Source: Clostridiales bacterium
Lineage (GTDB): Bacteria > Bacillota > Clostridia > Oscillospirales > Acutalibacteraceae
Reading direction: 5' to 3'
Assembly: GCA_012511485.1 (NCBI GenBank)
Contig: JAAZFZ010000205.1
Coordinates: 1-5,396 of the forward strand
DNA length: 5,396 bases
Shown here: positions 1 through 5,396 of the stretch, piece by piece
Layout of the letters: every line of letters begins with the position of its first letter
Position numbering within the stretch: the stretch's first letter is position 1
Notes under the pieces: model-generated
What the model saw: the letters and a program-made list of their open reading frames with translations, nothing else
What the model was told of the DNA's origin: nothing
Databases searched by the model: none
Program-made: the position numbers and the translations under genes

Positions 1-1
1 G

Positions 2-964
2 ATTGATAAGGACTCATTCGAGTTTACAAAGCTCAGGCAGCTTCCTTTAAATGCCAAAAAATACGAGCAGACAATGTTTAACGATTTGTTTGAGTCGGGC
101 AATTCAGTCACTACGGACCAGCTCAAAAATAAGTTTTTCTCAACGATTGATTTAACAAAAACGTTATTGAAAAGGAATTTTATAAATAACCCGGAGGACA
201 GAATATATACAAGACAATCCGTTATTGCGCAGGCCTTATGCTCGGTTCTTGCAATTATACCGGCTGCATCATTTATGTTTATTAATGCCTATATGCAGTA
301 TAAAACCCCGGGCTACTATTTAATTGCCGGGATTCTGACCGGATTGCTGATTCTTTTCCGCACATTTATAACTTATCTGTTTGAAAAGAAAAATGCTATG
401 AAAAGGTCATCGCATGTATCATTAATGATAGTCACTGTGATTTTCGGCATTGCTGTTGCAGCGGGCATTTTTGCATTTGGAGCTTTTGCATTAAATCAGC
501 CTGTAATGGCACTTGTAGTTGTCGCTTTATCTGCTGTGATGTCTCTGCTTTTCATGAGCATGAAAAAGAGAACAGAAAAAAGCAACAAATGGATGCAGGA
601 GATTTTGGGGCTTAGGGATTTCATTGAAAATGCGGAGCTCGAAAGACTCAACCTTCTCATTGAGGAGGACCCGGAATACTTCTACAATGTTCTTCCCTTC
701 GCTTATACTCTCGGGCTTACAGATAAATGGGCAAAGAACTTTGAATCCATAGCTGTCAACCCTCCGCAGTGGTATTACGGAAGCTACGGACCCGGTTATT
801 TCAACACCGTTGTTTTCATGAGCTCTATGAATCATTTAATGACTGTGTCGAACCAAAACCTCTCAGTCAGACCTGCACCTAGCGGTGGTTCAAGCGGAGG
901 CTTCGGCGGCGGAGGCGGCTTCAGCGGCGGCGGAATGGGCGGCGGAGGCGGCGGAAGCTGGTAA
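2..964 (+). CDS. DUF2207-family membrane protein, 3' part (5' end outside window)
   Basis: The frame is open from base 2, and the residues before the first in-window ATG (base 74) already fit the family, so the true start lies left of the window and 74 is not the start. About 320 residues are visible. Counting the codon at base 2 as residue 1: a soluble stretch (1-70) with the YEQTMFNDLF helix typical just before the membrane part; hydrophobic segments near 73-95, 105-126, 139-164 and 167-185; a conserved cytoplasmic-looking block with ILGLRDFIENAE (about 201-212), EEDPEYFYNVLPFAYTLGL (221-239), DKWAKNFE (241-248) and PPQWY (254-258); and a Gly/Ser-rich tail ending GGSW (about 292-320). These blocks are the hallmark of the C-terminal half of DUF2207 proteins, whose usual N-terminal signal peptide and extracytoplasmic domain would be upstream. 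No biochemical function is established for the family. The gene ends in tandem in-frame stops, TAA then TAG, followed by a strong terminator. Confidence 0.93.
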   Translation: MDKDSFEFTKLRQLPLNAKKYEQTMFNDLFESGNSVTTDQLKNKFFSTIDLTKTLLKRNFINNPEDRIYTRQSVIAQALCSVLAIIPAASFMFINAYMQYKTPGYYLIAGILTGLLILFRTFITYLFEKKNAMKRSSHVSLMIVTVIFGIAVAAGIFAFGAFALNQPVMALVVVALSAVMSLLFMSMKKRTEKSNKWMQEILGLRDFIENAELERLNLLIEEDPEYFYNVLPFAYTLGLTDKWAKNFESIAVNPPQWYYGSYGPGYFNTVVFMSSMNHLMTVSNQNLSVRPAPSGGSSGGFGGGGGFSGGGMGGGGGGSW

Positions 965-990
965 TAGTCCTTAGGCACAAACAGAATAAT

Positions 991-1027
991 AATGGGCTGT
1001 CTTTATATTAAGACAGCCCATTTTTTT
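991..1027 (+). terminator. Rho-independent terminator, possibly bidirectional
   Basis: TGGGCTGTCTT (993-1003) pairs perfectly with AAGACAGCCCA (1010-1020) around a six-base loop TATATT. The pairing can extend to 991/1022, and a run of seven T follows (1021-1027). It sits 26 bases after the stop of the DUF2207 gene and is clearly its terminator. The phosphoesterase gene on the other strand converges from the right and stops at 1056. Read on the minus strand the same hairpin is followed only by ATTATTATT, a weak U-rich tract, so it may also terminate that gene, less efficiently. No other hairpin is evident in the 91 bases between the two genes. Confidence 0.88.
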
Positions 1028-1055
1028 GCATTTCCGCTCTCTATTTCGACATTAC

Positions 1056-2495
1056 TCAACAAAACATGCTCATAATTGTGCCGATAATCGTTTGTAGTAA
1101 CTCCACTATGAAAAAGTAATCACCGCAAAGCTGCTCAACAGCTTCATTGAAATAATCACCAAAGGTCACTTCAGAAGTATCTGCAAAGGATGTGTCAGAT
1201 TTTTCAATGTTGAACTCATCAACCTGCTCGTTTGTGTCACAAAAATAGGAGTTGATTGAGAGGGTGTACGAATCAAATTCCATTGTACTGTAAATTGACT
1301 CCTGATTGAGAATCGTAAATGCGAGCCATTCAAAATCATATGGCTCATCATATACTCTGCAGTTATCGGAGGCGGCACTGGCAGTGAAATATATTGTCCC
1401 CTGAGGGTCTGTTACATTGCCGTTCTCATAGCCTTCATTTTCAACAATTTCACCGTTATACATATAGTATGAACGGCCGTAAATATGCTCATGACCTGTC
1501 AGCATAATATCAAACTCAAAAATGTCGGCTATCGGGCAAAACTCAGCTCTCAGCCATATATTCTCATTGTTATCGGCATGGCCGCCGGTACCGTAAAAAT
1601 CATGGTGGAGCATCCCAACTCTCCATTTTGCGTCTGTGTTTTGCATTACAGCTTCCTTTGCAAAATTAAAGTGGTCATATATATTTTCATTATTGGCATT
1701 AAAGCTCATAAACAAAACATCGCCGTATCTGAACCAGTAGTCATTGCCCGTCAGGCTCGGTGTAGTGCCTAAATATGTATTCGGATTATTAACATAGTGA
1801 TTATATAATGTTGTCTTATTGTCGTGGTTCCCGACGGTTGTTGCCATTGGTAAGGACCTTAGTGCTTTCGGGGAAAGAGTATACATCCATTCATCAGCCA
1901 GGCCGTGGTGAGTCTGGTCACCCGCAGAAAGAATAAAGCTTATATCCTCATTAGCATTTAAAGCGTTGGCAAGATTGCACTGCCAGTTATATGCCATTTG
2001 ACGCGCCTTTTCAGTGTCGCCCTCAAAGCTATTGCATTGAATATCGCTTACAAAAAACACCTTGAAGCTTTCAGGCGAAAGAGTTTTGAACATGACAGGC
2101 TCGCTGAAAGTATGGTCCGTCCCATAAGTATAGTAATAACAAGTGTTTGCCTCAAGGCCTGTTGCTGTGGCTTTATTTACTTTTTGTTTGAGATTCTCAG
2201 CAAAAGTGAATCTCGCCGAAAACTCGGTGTAATCACTCATGTCTGCATTCTTGCTGATTCTGATTACGGGTTTTTTTGAGAAAAAATCAGAGTGCCAGGC
2301 AAAATTCATTTGAGTTTCATCCGCACCGGGTGTAAGGGATATCAGTGTATTACTCCCTTCAAATTCGCCGCAGTATTGAACCCATTCATGCCATTCCATG
2401 GAGTAGTCCGGCAAGTCATTGTCTGCATTTACCAAGAAAGAAAAACTGCAAATCAACAGGGCAAGCGTCAGCATAAAACAGATTGCTTTTTTCAT
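1056..2495 (-). CDS. Secreted purple-acid-phosphatase-like metallophosphoesterase
   Basis: This is a full-length 479-residue exported protein. Residues 1-24 form a signal peptide (basic KK, hydrophobic core, likely cleavage after VNA-24). Residues about 48-138 look like the fibronectin-III-like N-terminal domain of purple acid phosphatases, with the TGLEANTCYYYTYGTD type of strand and the FKTL exit. The calcineurin-like catalytic domain follows (about 143-375). Its metal-binding motifs are D151-I-Q153, G192-D193-Q, G222-N-H-D225, H297-H298 and G334-H-E-H337. All five blocks are present, so the enzyme is probably active as a dinuclear-metal phosphomonoesterase or phosphodiesterase; the substrate cannot be read from sequence. 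Motif I is DxQ rather than DxH, which I recall as common in this clostridial branch. The C-terminus is a variable acidic stretch and then a hydrophobic tail (about 446-479) ending in Cys. The ATG at 2495 is supported by AAGGAGAT at 2505-2512 and by the signal peptide beginning there. It is divergent from the other phosphoesterase and convergent with the DUF2207 gene. Confidence 0.94.
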   Translation of the reverse strand: MKKAICFMLTLALLICSFSFLVNADNDLPDYSMEWHEWVQYCGEFEGSNTLISLTPGADETQMNFAWHSDFFSKKPVIRISKNADMSDYTEFSARFTFAENLKQKVNKATATGLEANTCYYYTYGTDHTFSEPVMFKTLSPESFKVFFVSDIQCNSFEGDTEKARQMAYNWQCNLANALNANEDISFILSAGDQTHHGLADEWMYTLSPKALRSLPMATTVGNHDNKTTLYNHYVNNPNTYLGTTPSLTGNDYWFRYGDVLFMSFNANNENIYDHFNFAKEAVMQNTDAKWRVGMLHHDFYGTGGHADNNENIWLRAEFCPIADIFEFDIMLTGHEHIYGRSYYMYNGEIVENEGYENGNVTDPQGTIYFTASAASDNCRVYDEPYDFEWLAFTILNQESIYSTMEFDSYTLSINSYFCDTNEQVDEFNIEKSDTSFADTSEVTFGDYFNEAVEQLCGDYFFIVELLQTIIGTIMSMFC

Positions 2496-2504
2496 TTTTT
2501 ACAC

Positions 2505-2512
2505 ATCTCCTT
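2505..2512 (-). promoter_or_regulatory. Ribosome binding site of the PAP-like phosphoesterase gene
   Basis: On the minus strand AAGGAGAT is followed by GTGTAAAAA and then the ATG at 2495. This is a near-perfect Shine-Dalgarno sequence at a normal to slightly long spacing (11 bases from GGAG to ATG), and it settles the start of this gene. Confidence 0.85.
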
Positions 2513-2532
2513 TTTATTTAATATTAAAAATG

Positions 2533-2560
2533 TTGACAGGGAAATTTGATTGTGTATAAT
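2533..2560 (+). promoter_or_regulatory. Consensus sigma-A promoter for the rightward phosphoesterase gene
   Basis: TTGACA (2533-2538) and TATAAT (2555-2560) are both exact consensus hexamers with a 16-base spacer. The predicted transcription start is near 2567, giving a short leader of about 26 bases before the ATG at 2593. The spacer is one base below the optimum of 17, and there is no TGn extension of the -10. The match suggests strong basal expression unless a repressor acts. Because this is the only run of intergenic DNA upstream of the gene, the promoter assignment is well supported by position as well as sequence. Confidence 0.8.
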
Positions 2561-2574
2561 AAAAATGTATTATA
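2555..2574. repeat. AT-rich dyad over the -10 and start site in the divergent region
   Basis: TATAATA (2555-2561) and TATTATA (2568-2574) are perfect 7-base inverted arms around AAAATG. The left arm is the rightward -10 box; the right arm gives a TATAAT on the minus strand (2574 to 2569), which could serve the leftward gene. I could not find a convincing -35 for that leftward promoter at 16-18 bases. The dyad could be an operator, a paired -10 arrangement, or chance in AT-rich DNA. It has no GC pairs, so it is not a terminator. Confidence 0.4.
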
Positions 2575-2576
2575 TT

Positions 2577-2582
2577 GGGGAT
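2577..2582 (+). promoter_or_regulatory. Probable ribosome binding site of the DxH-type phosphoesterase gene
   Basis: GGGGAT lies 10 bases before the ATG at 2593. It is a partial match to GGAGG, weaker than the site of the divergent gene, but it is the only purine-rich G cluster in the short leader and its spacing is suitable. Confidence 0.6.
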
Positions 2583-2592
2583 GTGAAAAAAT

Positions 2593-4296
2593 ATGTTTAA
2601 GAAAAAATCTATTGCCGTGACAGCCGTTCTCTTGAGTTTAGTTTTGCTGTTATCGCAGTTCGGAATTTCAACCTTTGCAAGAGAAAACAGTTTATCCGCA
2701 ATTGTAGCAACGGATTTGCATTACACTGCAAAAAGCATAGTCCAAAACATACAGAATTATGTTACGATGCCTGAAAACCCGCTTTTCAGTCACGCCAGGC
2801 ACAATGCCCAGCTTTTTGCCGAATCGGAAGCAATAATAAATAGCTTTCTGGATATTGCCGCCCAAAGCGAGAGCAGGTGTATTTTGATATCGGGCGACCT
2901 TGCTGACTTTGGAAGGCCTGAATCACACAGGCAGCTTGCACTGATGTTCAAAAAATTTGAGGAAGAAACGCAAAAACAGATTTATGTTATTAACGGCAAT
3001 CATGATGCAAAGGAGGGCTTTACGAAAGCGAATTTTGCTGAGAATTACTATGAATTCGGTTACTCTCAGGCTTTAGTGAGGGACGAAAACTCACTTTCAT
3101 ACACCGCAGACCTTGATGATAAATACAGGCTAATCGCAATAGACAGTTGCATTTATGATGAAAGCTATGGTGAAATCAATTCAAGCTTGCTTTTATGGAT
3201 AGAAAATCAAGCAAAAGACGCAAAAAAGGATAATAAAAACCTGATTGCTATTATGCATCATAATCTTCTCAAGCACATGAATGGCCTTGCAGTTTATGCG
3301 ACAGATAAACTCATTGATGACAGGCTGGAAAACGCAGATGATGTCTGGGAGTTGTTTGCAAACTGGGGCATAAAATATATATTCACCGGGCATGCACATT
3401 CGAATGATATAGCATCATCTGTTTCTCAAAAGGGTAATGAGATATTTGATGTTGAAACCTGTGCGCTCATAGGCTATCCCTGCTCATACAGAAATGTTGA
3501 ATTTTCAGACACGGGTGTAAAAATAACAACAAATGATATTAATGAAATCGAAATTAATCAGCTGCCGTTGGGCTATTCTCAGGAGCAGTTGAGACTCATA
3601 GCATCTGATTTTAATGGCTATGCTTATGGCATGATGGTGGCAAGCACAAAATATATGTTGCGCTCATACATGGCAAACCCATTACACGGCATTGAAAAAC
3701 TCCGGCTTGACCCCGAAAGCAGCTTTGCTCAATTACTAATTAAAATAATGCCAAGGATGCACGAAACTCTTTGCCTGCCCTTGTATAAGACAGAAGCTAC
3801 AAACGGCAACAGTATAGAGGAGGTTGCTGAAAAATGCGGCTATCAGCTGCCTGCAAGCAATTATTCCGATTTGTTTGAAATAGCCGGAAAGGTTGTAGGC
3901 GAGAAAACAAGAGGCGACGAAAATCTGCCCGCGGATTCAATTGAAATTAGACTTTTATGGGACTGCATAAAAGTTGCCGCAGTCGATTCTCTTGACACGC
4001 TTGAAGAAGACATTGAAAAAGCAATAATTGAGAGCAACCTTCCGATAACTTTCTCAAACATAAAAAGCTTTGCAACATTACTTGCCTTCAGGCAAAGCAT
4101 TGTGAGAAAAATCATGACGGTATTATTAGGACCCGCCATTGAAGGAGTAACGGTTGATAGCGAACCGGGCGACCTTAATGTAATTCTTGCGCCTTATTCT
4201 CAAGCCGGAACATCGGAAAGCATAATTGATGCGATTCAAAAGTTTCTTGCATTTGTTTTTGATTACATTACTAAGCTGATTAAAGTGTTTATGTAG
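2593..4296 (+). CDS. Secreted calcineurin-like metallophosphoesterase with helical C-terminal region
   Basis: This is a full-length 567-residue exported protein. The signal peptide is residues 1-29 (KKK, long leucine-rich core, likely cleavage after TFA-29). The catalytic domain (about 34-315) has every metal-ligand motif in order: D41-L-H43, G101-D102, G135-N-H-D138, H222-H223 (in IMHHNLLKH) and G266-H-A-H269. This is the canonical DxH arrangement, unlike the divergent neighbour's DxQ, so the two are not recent duplicates. From about 325 to 540 the protein is predicted by eye to be mostly helical and matches no domain I recognise. A hydrophobic amphipathic tail follows (about 542-567). The overall plan, a secreted phosphoesterase domain followed by a C-terminal helical domain, resembles the Listeria cyclic-nucleotide phosphodiesterase Lmo2642. 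That likeness is from memory, so a 3',5'-cyclic nucleotide phosphodiesterase activity is only a hypothesis. The start is fixed by the signal peptide, the G-rich ribosome site and a consensus promoter 33 bases upstream. The stop is one base from the end of the convergent BMP gene. Confidence 0.94.
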   Translation: MFKKKSIAVTAVLLSLVLLLSQFGISTFARENSLSAIVATDLHYTAKSIVQNIQNYVTMPENPLFSHARHNAQLFAESEAIINSFLDIAAQSESRCILISGDLADFGRPESHRQLALMFKKFEEETQKQIYVINGNHDAKEGFTKANFAENYYEFGYSQALVRDENSLSYTADLDDKYRLIAIDSCIYDESYGEINSSLLLWIENQAKDAKKDNKNLIAIMHHNLLKHMNGLAVYATDKLIDDRLENADDVWELFANWGIKYIFTGHAHSNDIASSVSQKGNEIFDVETCALIGYPCSYRNVEFSDTGVKITTNDINEIEINQLPLGYSQEQLRLIASDFNGYAYGMMVASTKYMLRSYMANPLHGIEKLRLDPESSFAQLLIKIMPRMHETLCLPLYKTEATNGNSIEEVAEKCGYQLPASNYSDLFEIAGKVVGEKTRGDENLPADSIEIRLLWDCIKVAAVDSLDTLEEDIEKAIIESNLPITFSNIKSFATLLAFRQSIVRKIMTVLLGPAIEGVTVDSEPGDLNVILAPYSQAGTSESIIDAIQKFLAFVFDYITKLIKVFM

Positions 4297-4297
4297 T

Positions 4298-5395
4298 TTA
4301 AACCATTGTTACATTGAAATTATACTTATCAAAATGATTGATTAAATCATCATTAGAGTATGTGCTTCCTCCTGAGGCGGCAACAAGCGTCCTCCCGAAG
4401 GAATCATAAACCACCATTTCAAACACTTCCAGTTCCCCGCTAATCAGCTTTTTCTTCGCGGCATTAAAGGCTTCGATAGTCTTTTTATCGCAGATGGCTG
4501 TATTTGGAGCGGTAATTGAAACAGTACCGTCAGAAAGCCCGCACATTTTGTGCTTGCTTGAAAACGATTTTTCAACAATGCTCTTAAACTGAGCATTTAA
4601 AAAGACGCTCCAGTCCGTGTTTACGGAGAACATATTCATTTTTGTTTCATTTGTAACTCCGATTCCGTTATAAGTGATAAACGCAACGCCCTTAGCCTCT
4701 GCGGCATTCGGACAAAGCTCAGTGCAAAGGCTGTGAGCTATCACATCACATTTTTTTTCATCAATGAGACCTTCTGTTTTTGATTTTTCAAGAACCAAGT
4801 CCATTTCAGTGTTCAATGGTGAAGTGAACACTTCTGCATCCTTATTTACGCTATGCACCCCCACAGCAAAGGCATTGACAAGGCAGGTTGAAAATGAATC
4901 GCTTGTTCCGTAGGTAGGAATAAAAGCAACTGCATTTGTTTTCGTTTTCATGCCTGCCGCAATTCCGGCAAGGTATTGAGCCTCATATATTTTTGCATAA
5001 AAACTGGACTGATTATCAAGATTATAATCAGTGAATCCGTAATTTAGAAATGTTACATTTTTGTTATTTGTTATGAGTTGCTTTAAGCTGTCCTTCTCTT
5101 TGGTGACAAGTGAATCTATAATGGAAGTGTCTGTTGTAATAATAACATTGCATCCACGCTCAATAAGAGAGGCAATCTCATCAGCGTAATTTTTGTTTAT
5201 GTTCATTCTGATAATTTGTTTTTCCGAAATTCCGGCATCCTTGCAGGCTTTTACAAGGCCTTGGTCAAAAGAGTAGGCATAATAGAAGCTTTTACTGTAA
5301 TCCTTTGTATAAATGACGCCGATTTTCATTGTGCCGTATTCAACTTTATTACCGCCGATTTTTCCGCAGGCAGCAAATACCACTAGTAAATTTAT
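4298..5395 (-). CDS. BMP/PnrA-family ABC transporter substrate-binding lipoprotein (5' end outside window)
   Basis: The frame stays open to the right edge, and the residues there (INLLVVFAAC) are the hydrophobic end of a lipoprotein signal peptide with a lipobox-like FAAC. The true start is therefore outside the window, and the GTG at 5383 lies inside the signal peptide and should not be used. About 365 residues are visible; the mature protein would begin at Cys 10 and be anchored outside the membrane. Basic membrane protein (PF02608-type) signatures, counted from base 5395: KIGVIYTKDY (24-33), FDQGLVKACKDAG (43-55), YEAQYLAGIAAGMKTKTN (137-154), FAVGVHSVN (176-184), and a C-terminal VFEMVVYDSFG (324-334) followed by YSNDDL. 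Family members bind nucleosides, or in some cases other ligands, for ABC uptake. The usual GYNSD-type motif reads TYNGIG here (241-246), so the ligand may differ. The permease and ATPase genes are not in the window. The final part of the family is complete, ending at TAA (4298-4300). Confidence 0.93.
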   Translation of the reverse strand: MNLLVVFAACGKIGGNKVEYGTMKIGVIYTKDYSKSFYYAYSFDQGLVKACKDAGISEKQIIRMNINKNYADEIASLIERGCNVIITTDTSIIDSLVTKEKDSLKQLITNNKNVTFLNYGFTDYNLDNQSSFYAKIYEAQYLAGIAAGMKTKTNAVAFIPTYGTSDSFSTCLVNAFAVGVHSVNKDAEVFTSPLNTEMDLVLEKSKTEGLIDEKKCDVIAHSLCTELCPNAAEAKGVAFITYNGIGVTNETKMNMFSVNTDWSVFLNAQFKSIVEKSFSSKHKMCGLSDGTVSITAPNTAICDKKTIEAFNAAKKKLISGELEVFEMVVYDSFGRTLVAASGGSTYSNDDLINHFDKYNFNVTMV

Positions 5396-5396
5396 A

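Noticed and set aside
74..76. ATG as the start of the DUF2207 gene
   Set aside because: There is no ribosome binding site before it. The frame is open upstream to base 2 with family-like residues, and the family needs an N-terminal signal peptide and extracytoplasmic domain.
1166..2549. Several open frames of 70-95 codons on strands and frames overlapping the PAP-like phosphoesterase
   Set aside because: They have no ribosome sites or recognisable protein features and lie wholly or mostly inside a gene with strong motif support, so they are chance open frames.
2581..2586. ATG immediately followed by TGA just before the phosphoesterase start, resembling a minimal start-stop leader
   Set aside because: The only G-rich ribosome site directly abuts this ATG, too close to use it, and fits the ATG at 2593 instead. 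It is most likely chance.
4333..4354. Imperfect inverted repeat AATGATTGAT/ATCATCATT as a terminator for the rightward phosphoesterase
   Set aside because: It has a bulge, almost no GC pairs and no following T-run, and it lies within the coding part of the BMP gene.
5383..5383. GTG as the start codon of the BMP lipoprotein
   Set aside because: It would begin inside the hydrophobic signal peptide, leaving only five residues before the lipobox Cys. The frame remains open and hydrophobic to the window edge, so the start is outside.
1..5396. Mobile element, CRISPR, phage or defence system
   Set aside because: I saw no repeat array, terminal inverted repeats, transposase or integrase motifs. All long frames are accounted for by ordinary envelope and exported proteins.

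Overview
The window is 5.4 kb of moderately AT-rich DNA carrying four protein genes, two of them cut by the window edges. The AT-rich leader regions, strong AAGGAG-type ribosome binding site, consensus sigma-A promoter, Gram-positive lipoprotein and secreted proteins point to a low-GC Firmicute. A gut-type Clostridia member (Oscillospiraceae/Ruminococcaceae or a relative) is most likely. This placement is inferred from style and protein families; no marker gene is present.

Layout, left to right: (1) the 3' part of a DUF2207-family membrane protein gene (+, open from base 2 to 964) ending in a Gly/Ser-rich tail; (2) a strong hairpin terminator (991-1027) between this gene and the next, which converges on it; (3) a secreted purple-acid-phosphatase-like metallophosphoesterase (-, 1056-2495); (4) a 97-bp divergent control region (2496-2592) with a near-ideal sigma-A promoter facing right and an AT-rich dyad over its -10 box and start site; (5) a second secreted metallophosphoesterase of a different subfamily (+, 2593-4296), with a long helical C-terminal region of unknown role; (6) one base later and convergent with it, a BMP/PnrA-type substrate-binding lipoprotein (-, 4298 to beyond the right edge).

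Reading the genes together: two exported phosphoesterases from unlike branches of the calcineurin-like superfamily share one control region, beside a lipoprotein of the family that binds nucleosides for ABC import. A simple hypothesis is extracellular scavenging of phosphate and nucleosides from nucleotides or cyclic nucleotides, but the sequence does not prove substrates. The lipoprotein is on the opposite strand from its neighbour, so it is not in an operon with it, and it lacks an acidic residue at one position that is usually conserved in its family. The DUF2207 protein looks functionally unrelated.

I saw no RNA gene, CRISPR array, insertion sequence, phage gene or defence system. The most unusual points are the matching hydrophobic/amphipathic C-terminal tails on both phosphoesterases, the unassigned helical half of the second one, and the one-base convergent junction with no visible terminator.
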